Of a stretch of DNA of 15,170 nt, positions 6,066 through 13,655 are shown one piece after another. The translations under genes were made by a program, and so were the position numbers. The stretch is taken from assembly GCA_016287035.1 (NCBI GenBank), contig JAEEVI010000029.1:1-15170 (forward strand), given 5' to 3'. Within the stretch, counting starts at the first letter, position 1; every line of letters begins with the position of its first letter. Source of the stretch: Bacillota bacterium (GTDB lineage Bacteria; Bacillota; Clostridia; Peptostreptococcales; Anaerovoracaceae). The notes below the pieces were generated by a model that was not told the origin of the DNA, searched no databases, and was given only the letters and a program-made list of their open reading frames with translations.

Positions 6066-6497
6066 ATGCTCTCAGGCGAATACAACAACTCGTTGGACAG
6101 CAAGAACAGGATGATAATCCCGGCCAAGTTCAGAGGAGAACTTGGCTATAAGTGCATGCTCACGAAGGGCCTTGACGAATGCCTCGTCCTGTATCCGATG
6201 CAGACGTGGGCGGCCCAGGAGGAGGCTCTCGCGAAGCTCCCGATGTCCGACAGGCGGGCAAGGGAATTCAGGCGCTACATCTACCGCTACGCGTTCGAGT
6301 GCGAGATAGACAAGCAGGGCAGAGTGCTCATACCGCAGAGGCTGAAGGAGCTCTCCGGCATAGAGAAGGACCTGGTCACGATAGGCATCGTGGACAGGGT
6401 CGAGATCTGGGCCAAGGAGAAGCTCGACAGTATCCAGAACGGTACGGAGCTCGCGCCCGAGGAGCTCGAGGCGTTCAGCGAAAGATACCAGGTGTAG
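6066..6497 (+). CDS. mraZ: Transcriptional regulator MraZ
   Basis: DNA-binding protein of the AbrB/SpoVT swapped-hairpin fold that forms a ring-shaped oligomer and regulates the dcw operon from its own promoter. Both family half-motifs are present: DSKNRMIIPAKFR (residues 11-23) and DKQGRVLIPQRLKE (82-95), each with the DxxxR signature (R15 and R86). The ATG at 6066 gives 143 residues, puts the start at MLSGEY (the family begins M-F/L-x-G-E-Y), and puts the arginine at position 15 as in E. coli. A competing ATG at 6051 adds five residues and is 11 nt from GGAGGA (6034-6039). However, that Shine-Dalgarno overlaps the predicted transcription start, so I prefer 6066 with only moderate certainty. 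rsmH starts 3 nt after the stop. Confidence 0.93.
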   Translation: MLSGEYNNSLDSKNRMIIPAKFRGELGYKCMLTKGLDECLVLYPMQTWAAQEEALAKLPMSDRRAREFRRYIYRYAFECEIDKQGRVLIPQRLKELSGIEKDLVTIGIVDRVEIWAKEKLDSIQNGTELAPEELEAFSERYQV

Positions 6498-6500
6498 TCG

Positions 6501-7445
6501 ATGGAGTTCTCGCACGTTCCGGTCATGTACTCTCAGGTGCTGGAAAGCCTCGCTGTCAGGCCTGACGGAACATACGCGGACGGAACTCTGGGCGGCGGAG
6601 GCCACGCTTCGGGCGTATGCGCGAAGCTCGGGCCGAAGGGACGCTTTATCGGCATAGACAGAGACGAGGACGCTCTCGCGGCGGCTTCCGACAGGCTCCT
6701 CAACAGGGAGCCGAGTCCGTGCGAAAAGCATTTCGTTCACAGCACGTACGCGGAGATGAAGGCTGTGCTGCAGCAGCTGGGCATACCGGCGGTCGATGGG
6801 ATACTGCTCGATCTGGGAGTCTCTTCGTTCCAGCTGGACAACCCCGAAAGAGGCTTCTCGTACATGAACGACGCTCCGCTGGACATGCGAATGGACGCGG
6901 AGGACGCGTTCACCGCGGAGGACGTCGTCAACGGATACAGCGAGGGCGAGCTTTTCCGGATCATAAAGGACTACGGGGAAGAGCGCTGGGCTAAGCGCAT
7001 CGCGGGCTTCATCTGCAAGGCGCGAAAAAAAGAAGCGATAAAGACCACGTTTCAGCTGGTCGACATCATAAAGGCGGCCGTTCCGGCGGCGGCCAGGCGG
7101 GAAGGACCTCATCCCGCGAAGCGCACGTTTCAGGCGATACGCATAGAGGTCAACGACGAGCTCGGTCAGCTCCGAAGAGCTCTGGACGATCTGATGGACG
7201 TCCTCGCTCCCGGCGGACGGCTGGCCGTGATAAGCTTCCATTCCCTTGAAGACAGGATAGTAAAGGAAGCGTTCAGAAAGCGGCTCGATCCGTGCACGTG
7301 CCCTCCGGGCCTACCGGTGTGCGTATGCGGCAAGGTCGCGGACGTAAGGAAAGTGACGGGCAAACCGCTCCTTCCGGACGAGGAGGAGCTGGAGAGCAAC
7401 CCGAGGGCGCGGAGCGCCAAGCTGAGAGTTATCGAGAAGTTATAG
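6501..7445 (+). CDS. rsmH: 16S rRNA (cytosine(1402)-N(4))-methyltransferase RsmH
   Basis: SAM-dependent N4-methylation of C1402 in the decoding centre of 16S rRNA; cytoplasmic. The protein has 314 residues, normal length. The SAM-binding segment is YADGTLGGGGHASG (25-38), followed by FIGIDRDEDAL (49-59) and GILLDLGVSSFQLD (100-113), with RGFSYMNDAPLDMRMD completing the catalytic loop. RTFQAIRIEVNDEL (208-221) and ISFHSLEDRIVK (244-255) are family signatures. A paired-cysteine tail CTCPPGLPVCVC (265-276) is often seen in Gram-positive homologues and may hold metal. It lies 3 nt downstream of mraZ, with an AGGTG Shine-Dalgarno inside the end of mraZ, so translation is probably coupled. Confidence 0.97.
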   Translation: MEFSHVPVMYSQVLESLAVRPDGTYADGTLGGGGHASGVCAKLGPKGRFIGIDRDEDALAAASDRLLNREPSPCEKHFVHSTYAEMKAVLQQLGIPAVDGILLDLGVSSFQLDNPERGFSYMNDAPLDMRMDAEDAFTAEDVVNGYSEGELFRIIKDYGEERWAKRIAGFICKARKKEAIKTTFQLVDIIKAAVPAAARREGPHPAKRTFQAIRIEVNDELGQLRRALDDLMDVLAPGGRLAVISFHSLEDRIVKEAFRKRLDPCTCPPGLPVCVCGKVADVRKVTGKPLLPDEEELESNPRARSAKLRVIEKL

Positions 7446-7461
7446 TCGGAAAGGAAACCGG

Positions 7462-7827
7462 ATGGCGAATTTTACGCGCAGCGACAGAGGCGCGGAAAAA
7501 CGTGGAAGAAGTCGTGACAAGGGACGGATGTTCGCGTCCCTGCTCGTCATCGGATGCTTCCTGCTCTGCCTGGTAGGCATAAAGGCCTATTCGGCGGAGA
7601 TCCAGTACGACATAAACAGCATAAACAGAGAGATCCAGGAGGCTGAGCGCAGCGTGCGCAACATGGAAGTCAAGATCAAGAGCGCTTCCAACATCACCAC
7701 GATAGAGGACAGAGCCTTCGCGATGGGGATGGTCTACCCGGAATTCGAGCAGATAGTGTACCTGCGCACAGGCAGCGGCATCAAGGACTTCGCTCTGGCT
7801 CTCAAGGAATCGGTTTACACGAGATAA
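7462..7827 (+). CDS. ftsL: FtsL/DivIC-like septum formation protein
   Basis: Small bitopic division protein that scaffolds the FtsW-PBP septal synthase. The protein has 121 residues. It has a short basic cytoplasmic N-terminus (many Arg/Lys in residues 1-22), a single membrane segment at about 23-43 (MFASLLVIGCFLLCLVGIKA), and an external coiled-coil stretch at about 46-76. It ends the coiled coil with IEDRAFAMGMVYPEFEQIVYL, the conserved FtsL/DivIC closing motif. Sequence conservation in this family is low, so the name rests on this architecture and on its position between rsmH and the PBP. AAAGGA sits about 6 nt before the ATG. The stop codon is only 10 nt before the hairpin at 7838. Confidence 0.85.
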   Translation: MANFTRSDRGAEKRGRSRDKGRMFASLLVIGCFLLCLVGIKAYSAEIQYDINSINREIQEAERSVRNMEVKIKSASNITTIEDRAFAMGMVYPEFEQIVYLRTGSGIKDFALALKESVYTR

Positions 7828-7837
7828 GACCGTGCAG

Positions 7838-7861
7838 CGGCGCCGGAGGCGCCGTTTTTTT
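7838..7861 (+). promoter_or_regulatory. Terminator-like hairpin carrying the ftsI Shine-Dalgarno in its loop
   Basis: CGGCGCC (7838-7844) pairs perfectly with GGCGCCG (7848-7854) around a GGA triloop, followed by seven T (7855-7861) and then immediately the ATG of the PBP gene. By shape it is an intrinsic terminator. The only good Shine-Dalgarno for the PBP, GGAGG (7845-7849), is formed by the loop plus the first two bases of the right arm, so folding would also restrict ribosome access. Whether it functions as terminator, RBS gate or neither is inference. Confidence 0.6.
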
Positions 7862-9952
7862 ATGAAAAACGTTCAGACAAGCGAAAAAAACAGGTTGCGC
7901 ATCTGGCTGTTCTTCCTCATAACGTGCTGTCTCTTCGCGGCGCTTGCTCTGCGGATGGGCTGGAACCAGGTCATAAACGGCGAGAAGTATTCCCGCATGG
8001 CCACGAACCAGCAGACCAAGGACAGCATCGTCGCCGCCGTGCGCGGCGACATAGTCGACCGCAACGGGAACCAGCTGGCGATAAGCGCGACCGCGAACAC
8101 GATATGGATACGCACGGCTTCGGTGCGAGGCAACGGCAAGACGGACGCCGAGGTCCAGGGCAACATGGTCAGCGAGGCACGCACGCTCGCCGCGCTCCTC
8201 GACATGGAAGAGGACGACGTCATGTCGGTCCTTTCCTCCGACAAGGCGCTCGTAAGGCTTAAAAAATACGTCGACAACGATACCGCGAAGCTCGTCCGCG
8301 ACGAGCAGCTCGCAGGTGTCGAGATAGTCGAGGGAGCCAAGCGCTACTATCCCCTCGGGAGCTTCGCCTCGCAGCTCATAGGGACCACCAACGACGACAA
8401 CGAAGGCCTTACCGGCCTCGAACTGCAGTACAACAGCTACCTTTCGGGCCTCAACGGACGCTGGATAAGCAACCGCGACGGCGCCCGCAACAGCCTTCCC
8501 TACGGCGTCAACAAGTACTACGCCGCCGAGGACGGCTCGAGCCTGCAGCTCACGATAGACGAGAACATCCAGTACATCGTCATGCAGAAGATCTCGTCCG
8601 CGAAGATAACGACGAACGCCGACAGGGTCATGTGCATGATGATGGACCCCAAGACAGGCGATGTCCTTGCGATGGCGCAGACCGGGGAATACGATCCCAA
8701 CGACCCGCGCCGCCCGGCTGACGGCGACGAGAATCTTTTCGCGATGCTCACCGCGGACGAGCAGGTCGCGTACTGGAACAAGCTCTGGAGGAATTTCTGC
8801 ATCTGCGACGTATACGAGCCGGGCTCGACCTTCAAGCTCATCACGACGTCGATAGCGCTCGACAGGGGCGTGACGCACCTCGGCGAGACGTTCACCTGCT
8901 ACGGCACGCTGCAGGTCGCCGACTACCTGCTCAAATGCTGGTATTATCCCAGGAGCCACGGCCTCGAGACTCTCGAGCAGGCCGTAGAGAACTCCTGCAA
9001 CCCCGTAATGATACAGCTCGCGCAGCGGCTCGGGCTCACAGCCTATTACGAGGGGCTCGACGCGTTCGGACTCACCGAGAAGACTGGCATAGACTTCCCC
9101 GGAGAATCCTCGAACATATTGCAGAACAGGCGCACGGCAGGTCCCGTGGGCCTCGCGACGATGTCGTACGGACAGGGCATAGCCGTAACGCCGGTGAGCC
9201 TCGTCACGGCGATCGGTTCTCTTGCCAACGGAGGATATCTCATGCAGCCCAGGCTCGTTAAGGCGCTGCTCGATCCCGACGGCAACGTGGTCGAATCGTA
9301 CGATCCTGTCATAAAGAGCAGGTCGGTCTCAAAGCAGACGGCCGAAGACGTCCTCTCGATAATGGAGATGGTAGTCTCCGAGGGCGGCGGCGGAAACGCG
9401 AAGGTCCCCGGATACCGCATAGGCGGAAAGACAGGTACGGCTAACAAGCCCGAGGGCGGCGGCTATTCCGATACGGACGTGTACGCGTCGTTCATAGGCG
9501 TGGCGCCGATCGACGATCCCAAGTTCGTGATACTTGTCATAGTCGATACGCCCAGAGGCGTCCTCTACGGAAGCTCTACCGCGGCCCCGTGCGCGAAGGA
9601 GATAATGCAGGAGGTCCTCAAGTACCTCGACGTCACTCCGCAGTACACGGAAGAGCAGCAGCAGGCGATGGACAGCAAGAAGATCTCCGTTCCGGACGTT
9701 ACCGGAAAGAGCGCCGAGGACGCGCTCGGAGTGCTCGGCGGAAGGGGTCTCAAGGGCGTCCTGTCGCCGGCGACGGAGGTGCTCGACAACATAGTGATCA
9801 CGGATCAGTACCCCAAGGGCGGCGCGGAGACGACGAGAAGGTCGGAGGTCACGCTGTATTACGAGATAACCGAGGGCACGGGCGGCAGCGTCGGCGGAGC
9901 GTCGGACGCGGAGCTCAACAGCGCCCTCAACGACCGCGAAGTTATAGACTGA
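7862..9952 (+). CDS. ftsI: Class B penicillin-binding protein with C-terminal PASTA domain (FtsI/SpoVD type)
   Basis: Septal D,D-transpeptidase that cross-links new peptidoglycan with FtsW; anchored in the membrane, active outside. From the ATG the protein has 696 residues. It has a basic N-tail, a membrane segment at about 13-31, and the dimerisation domain opening with RGDIVDRNGNQLA (61-73). The transpeptidase domain carries S322 in EPGSTFK, SCN at 378-380 and KTG at 523-525. One PASTA domain follows at about 605-670 (KKISVPDVTGKSAEDAL), then a Gly/Ser-rich tail. One PASTA resembles SpoVD more than PbpB of B. subtilis, but only one PBP gene is present here, so I assign the general division role. 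A GTG at 7832 would add MQRRRRRRFF in frame, but it has a poor ribosome binding site; the ATG is preferred despite its GGAGG lying in a hairpin. Confidence 0.93.
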   Translation: MKNVQTSEKNRLRIWLFFLITCCLFAALALRMGWNQVINGEKYSRMATNQQTKDSIVAAVRGDIVDRNGNQLAISATANTIWIRTASVRGNGKTDAEVQGNMVSEARTLAALLDMEEDDVMSVLSSDKALVRLKKYVDNDTAKLVRDEQLAGVEIVEGAKRYYPLGSFASQLIGTTNDDNEGLTGLELQYNSYLSGLNGRWISNRDGARNSLPYGVNKYYAAEDGSSLQLTIDENIQYIVMQKISSAKITTNADRVMCMMMDPKTGDVLAMAQTGEYDPNDPRRPADGDENLFAMLTADEQVAYWNKLWRNFCICDVYEPGSTFKLITTSIALDRGVTHLGETFTCYGTLQVADYLLKCWYYPRSHGLETLEQAVENSCNPVMIQLAQRLGLTAYYEGLDAFGLTEKTGIDFPGESSNILQNRRTAGPVGLATMSYGQGIAVTPVSLVTAIGSLANGGYLMQPRLVKALLDPDGNVVESYDPVIKSRSVSKQTAEDVLSIMEMVVSEGGGGNAKVPGYRIGGKTGTANKPEGGGYSDTDVYASFIGVAPIDDPKFVILVIVDTPRGVLYGSSTAAPCAKEIMQEVLKYLDVTPQYTEEQQQAMDSKKISVPDVTGKSAEDALGVLGGRGLKGVLSPATEVLDNIVITDQYPKGGAETTRRSEVTLYYEITEGTGGSVGGASDAELNSALNDREVID

Positions 9953-9971
9953 CGGATCGCGGAGGTCAGGG

Positions 9972-11384
9972 ATGAAGCTTACAGACATCAGATTTTTAGC
10001 GGCTGCGGCCGAAGGGAGGCTGTTCGGGGAGGACGGCATCCAGGTAGGAAGCGTATGCATCGACTCGCGCAAGGCGCAGGCAGGATCGCTGTTCGTCTGC
10101 ATAAAGGGCGAGAGCAACGACGGTCACGATTTCGCGCCCGGCGCGTACGAAAGCGGCTGCAGGGCGTTCCTGATGACGGACCCGCAGAAGGCGAGCGACT
10201 TCCTCCAGACACATACGGATACGGCGATCGTACTGGCGCAGGACGCCAGACAGGCCCTCAGGGCGATGGCCGCGGCGTACATCGGCCAGTTCTCCCTTAA
10301 AAGGATAGCCGTCACCGGAAGCGTCGGAAAGACGACGACGAAGGAGCTCACGGCTGCCGTCATGTCCGCGAAATACCGCACGGTGCGCACGCAGAAGAAT
10401 CTGAACACCGATCTCGGGCTCGCGCTGACATGCTTCCTCGCCGACGAGACGACGGAGGCAGTTGTCTTCGAGATGGGCATGGACAGAAAGGGCGAGATAG
10501 AGGAGGATTGCTCCTGGATACGTCCCGAGTGCTGCATCATAACGAATATTGGGATCTCTCATCTCGAGAAGCTCGGCTCGCGCGAGGCGATCGCCGACGC
10601 GAAGCTGGAGATAACGAAGCATATGGATCCTCAGGATCCTCTCATATACAACTGCGACAGCGATTTCCTCGGAAGGGCGGACCTGGACGAGCGGACCGCG
10701 CGCAATTTCGTCGCGGTGCCCGTCGGGACCTCTGAGGAGGCTGAGATAAGGATCACGGACGTGACCGACAGGGGCGCCGAAGGGATAAGCTTTGAGCTCA
10801 GCAGAAAGCGCTCCTCGATACGCGTGGACCTTCCACTGCTCGGGGTCCACAACGCTGGGAACGCGGCGCTCGCGTTCGCCTGCGGACTGTGGTACGGGAT
10901 ATCCCCCGCGGCCTGCGCGGAGGCTCTCGCCGGCGCGAGCGGAGAGACCGGGCGGCTCAGCGCCGAGGATCTCGGCGACGTGTATCTTATAGACGACAGC
11001 TACAACGCGAGCCCCGCCTCGATGGCGGCCGCGCTCGGCGTTCTTGCTTCCGTAAAGGCCGGCCGCAGGGTCGCCGTGCTCGCGGATATGTACGAGCTCG
11101 GAAGCGCCGAAACGGAAGGACATATTAAAACAGGCGAAAAGGCCGCCGAATGCGGCGTCGATCTTCTTATCGCGGTGGGAGAGAGCGCTAAATATTACGT
11201 TCAGGGCGCGCTGTCCGTCTCGTCGAAGATGAGCGCGGTAAGGTTCCCGTCGGCGGACGCCGCCGCGGCGAGGATATCGTCCCTGGTCATGCCGGGCGAC
11301 GCCGTTCTCGTAAAAGGATCGAATTCGACGGGCGTCGGCAGGGTCGCGGAAGCTCTGCGAAGAGCCTGCCGCGGGGAGGAATAA
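9972..11384 (+). CDS. murF: UDP-N-acetylmuramoyl-tripeptide--D-alanyl-D-alanine ligase MurF
   Basis: ATP-dependent addition of D-Ala-D-Ala to the UDP-MurNAc-tripeptide, the last cytoplasmic ligation in precursor synthesis. The protein has 470 residues. The N-terminal domain contains the family motif VCIDSRKAQAGSLFVCIKG (28-46). The ATP loop is TGSVGKTTTKEL (115-126, K120). MurF-specific blocks are EMGMDRKGEIE, TNIGISHLEKLGSREAIADA (191-210) and LIDDSYNASPASM (339-351). The C-terminal domain ends with VLVKGSNSTGVGRV. The NIGISHLE and DSYNASP blocks distinguish it from MurE, which I therefore exclude. GGAGG lies 6 nt before the ATG. It follows the PBP gene by 19 nt where murE would normally stand, and ends 1 nt before mraY. 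Confidence 0.96.
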   Translation: MKLTDIRFLAAAAEGRLFGEDGIQVGSVCIDSRKAQAGSLFVCIKGESNDGHDFAPGAYESGCRAFLMTDPQKASDFLQTHTDTAIVLAQDARQALRAMAAAYIGQFSLKRIAVTGSVGKTTTKELTAAVMSAKYRTVRTQKNLNTDLGLALTCFLADETTEAVVFEMGMDRKGEIEEDCSWIRPECCIITNIGISHLEKLGSREAIADAKLEITKHMDPQDPLIYNCDSDFLGRADLDERTARNFVAVPVGTSEEAEIRITDVTDRGAEGISFELSRKRSSIRVDLPLLGVHNAGNAALAFACGLWYGISPAACAEALAGASGETGRLSAEDLGDVYLIDDSYNASPASMAAALGVLASVKAGRRVAVLADMYELGSAETEGHIKTGEKAAECGVDLLIAVGESAKYYVQGALSVSSKMSAVRFPSADAAAARISSLVMPGDAVLVKGSNSTGVGRVAEALRRACRGEE

Positions 11385-11385
11385 C

Positions 11386-12348
11386 GTGGATAAGCTCAAC
11401 ATGGAGATAATGATAAAGCTACTCATGCCGCTCGCGGCGGCCGCGTGCGTATGCTGCGTCGTAATGCATTTTCTGCTTCCCGTGCTCAGGAGGCTCAAGG
11501 CCGGACAGAGCATAAGGGAGGAGGGCCCGCAGTCGCATCAGTCCAAGGCCGGAACGCCGACGATGGGAGGCATAGCCATCGTAGCGGCGTGTTCCGTCTC
11601 CGCGCTTATATTCGGCAGGTCCGGATACGCGGCCATGTGCGTCCTTGCGATGCTCGCGTACGCCGCCATAGGCTTCGCGGACGATTACATCAAGGTGGTA
11701 AAGAAGAGGAACCTGGGGCTCACCGCTCCGCAGAAGTTCCTCCTGCAGACGCTCGTGGCGGTGATCGTGGCGATATACCGCAGCCATACGTCGACGCTCG
11801 TGTTCATACCGGTCGCCAACAGATACGTGGACTTCGGATGGATGCTCATACCTTTCGTCGTGTTCGTGATGGTCGCGATGACGAACGCCGTGAACCTGAC
11901 GGACGGTCTGGACGGCCTCGCGGCCAGCGTGACCGCCGTCGTCAGCTTCTGCCTCTGCACGGTGATGCGCGGAGGTCCGATGATATTTCTCGCCGCAATG
12001 TGCGGCAGCTGCCTGGGATTTCTCGTATACAACAGGCATCCCGCGCAGGTCTTCATGGGCGATACCGGTTCGCTGGCGCTCGGCGCGGGTCTGGCGGCAG
12101 CGGCGGTGCTGAGCGACTACGAGTTCCTGCTGCCCATAGCGGGCGGCGTATACGTGCTCGAGGCGCTGTCGGTCATAATACAGGTCGTGGTCTTCAAGAC
12201 GCAGAACGGCCGCAGGTTCTTCAGGATGGCCCCCATCCACCACCATTTCGAGCTCGGAGGATGGGACGAAAAGAAGGTCGTGACGGTGTTCACGTGCGCG
12301 ACGGCCGCGCTGTGCCTTATAATGGAATTGATAATGTCGATGGCTTAA
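11386..12348 (+). CDS. mraY: Phospho-N-acetylmuramoyl-pentapeptide-transferase MraY
   Basis: Integral membrane enzyme that transfers phospho-MurNAc-pentapeptide from UDP to undecaprenyl phosphate, making lipid I on the cytoplasmic face. The protein has 320 residues with about ten hydrophobic segments. Signatures are the HQSKAGTPTMGG block (51-62), the DD pair in FADDYIKV (D99-D100), NAVNLTDGLDGLA (167-179), MGDTGSLALG (224-233) and PIHHHFEL (283-290). The start is GTG with GGAGG 6 nt upstream; the Shine-Dalgarno lies within the last codons of murF, only 1 nt separating the genes, so translational coupling is likely. All catalytic residues are present. Confidence 0.97.
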   Translation: MDKLNMEIMIKLLMPLAAAACVCCVVMHFLLPVLRRLKAGQSIREEGPQSHQSKAGTPTMGGIAIVAACSVSALIFGRSGYAAMCVLAMLAYAAIGFADDYIKVVKKRNLGLTAPQKFLLQTLVAVIVAIYRSHTSTLVFIPVANRYVDFGWMLIPFVVFVMVAMTNAVNLTDGLDGLAASVTAVVSFCLCTVMRGGPMIFLAAMCGSCLGFLVYNRHPAQVFMGDTGSLALGAGLAAAAVLSDYEFLLPIAGGVYVLEALSVIIQVVVFKTQNGRRFFRMAPIHHHFELGGWDEKKVVTVFTCATAALCLIMELIMSMA

Positions 12349-12361
12349 GGGGTAATGTCTT

Positions 12362-13651
12362 ATGTCTGAAAAGAAAGTTCTTATAGCGGGACTGGGCAAG
12401 TCCGGAATATCGGCCGCGAAGCTGCTCGCCGGCGAATGCGGCGTTACTGTCTGGGATTCGAAGAAGGCTGAGGAATTCCCTGCGGAGGAGCTCGAGCAGC
12501 TCGCTTCGCTCGGAGTGTCGCTCGTATTCGGGGACGCTCCGGATCCCGCGGGCTTCGACGAGCTTCTGATGAGCCCGGGCGTTCCGACCGACATAGAGCT
12601 CGTTAAGAAGGCGAAGAGCCTCGGAATAAGGATAACGGGCGAGCTCGAATGCGCGTACGAGCATTGCCGCGGACGGTTCGTCGCGATAACGGGCACCAAC
12701 GGAAAGACGACGACAACGACGCTCACGGGCGAGCTATTCAAAGCCTGGGGCGCCGACACGAGAGTCGTCGGAAACATAGGCGTTCCCGTGACCTCGTGCG
12801 TTTCCGACGCCGGCGAAGATACGTACATGGTGACGGAGGTCTCGAGTTTCCAGCTCGAAACGACGTCGGCCTTCCGCCCCAGGATCTCGGCGATCCTCAA
12901 TCTGACGCCAGACCACCTGAACCGCCACGGCAGCTTCGAGGAGTACGTCCGCTGCAAGGCTCTCGTCTTCGCGAACCAGGGGCCGGAGGACTATTTCGTA
13001 TATAACGAGGACGATCCGCTCTGCGCGAAGCTGGCCGCCGAATGCCGCGGCCCCGTCTGCGTGCCGTTCTCGAGAAAGAATAAAAAGCCGTTCGAGATAA
13101 CGGAGATAAGCATACCGGGCGCCCACAACATGGAGAACGCCCTCGCCGCGGCGGCAGTCTGCCTCTGCGCGGGGATCCCCGAAGAGATCATCAGGAAGAC
13201 GATAGCGGAGTTCCAGGGCGTCGAGCACCGCATGGAGTTCGTGCGCGAGCTGGACGGAGTGCGCTACGTCAACGATTCGAAGGGGACGAACCCCGATTCG
13301 TCCATCAAGGCGATAGAGGCGACAGATACGCCGATACTGCTGATAGCGGGCGGCTACGAAAAGAATTCCGACTTTACGGAACTGATAGAAACGTTCGGCG
13401 GCAAGGTGAGATACCTCCTGCTTATGGGCGTGACCGCGAAGAGGTTCGGACAGAGGGCCGCCGAGCTCGGCTTCCCCGAAAAGGACATGATATACTGCGC
13501 CGACATGAAGGAATGCGTTTCGCGCGCGCACGCGCTGGCCGGGCCCGGGGACACCGTGCTGCTCTCGCCGGCGAGCGCCAGCTGGGACATGTATCCGAGC
13601 TACGAGGTGAGGGGCAGGGATTTCAAGGCTCTCGTTAACGCGCTGGAGTAA
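12362..13651 (+). CDS. murD: UDP-N-acetylmuramoylalanine--D-glutamate ligase MurD
   Basis: ATP-dependent addition of D-glutamate to UDP-MurNAc-L-Ala; cytoplasmic. The protein has 429 residues. The N-terminal Rossmann-like domain starts VLIAGLGKSGISAAKLLA (6-23). The ATP loop is ITGTNGKTTTTTL (109-121, K115). The central domain has LNLTPDHLNRHG (179-190) followed by K199 in YVRCKALVFAN, the expected carbamylated lysine. HNMENALAAAAVC, VEHRMEFVRELDGVRYVNDS and LLSPASASWDMYPSYEVRG define the C-terminal part. AAGGGG sits 9 nt before the ATG, and the gene begins 13 nt after mraY. Confidence 0.97.
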   Translation: MSEKKVLIAGLGKSGISAAKLLAGECGVTVWDSKKAEEFPAEELEQLASLGVSLVFGDAPDPAGFDELLMSPGVPTDIELVKKAKSLGIRITGELECAYEHCRGRFVAITGTNGKTTTTTLTGELFKAWGADTRVVGNIGVPVTSCVSDAGEDTYMVTEVSSFQLETTSAFRPRISAILNLTPDHLNRHGSFEEYVRCKALVFANQGPEDYFVYNEDDPLCAKLAAECRGPVCVPFSRKNKKPFEITEISIPGAHNMENALAAAAVCLCAGIPEEIIRKTIAEFQGVEHRMEFVRELDGVRYVNDSKGTNPDSSIKAIEATDTPILLIAGGYEKNSDFTELIETFGGKVRYLLLMGVTAKRFGQRAAELGFPEKDMIYCADMKECVSRAHALAGPGDTVLLSPASASWDMYPSYEVRGRDFKALVNALE

Positions 13652-13655
13652 GGGA

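Noticed and set aside
5878..6114. 78-codon frame across the terminators and the mraZ promoter
   Set aside because: It would encode through two terminators, the promoter and the MraZ boxes, and has no ribosome site.
7802..8959. 385-codon minus-strand frame opposite the start of ftsI
   Set aside because: Shadow of the PBP gene; no motifs and no promoter or Shine-Dalgarno.
9996..11513. 505-codon open frame on the minus strand opposite murF
   Set aside because: GC-rich coding sequence leaves long stop-free antisense frames; the translation is Arg/Ala/Leu-rich without motifs, while the plus strand has complete MurF signatures.
11419..12957. 512-codon open frame on the minus strand opposite mraY and murD
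   Set aside because: It spans two well-identified plus-strand genes and their junction, has no ribosome site, and changes character along its length.
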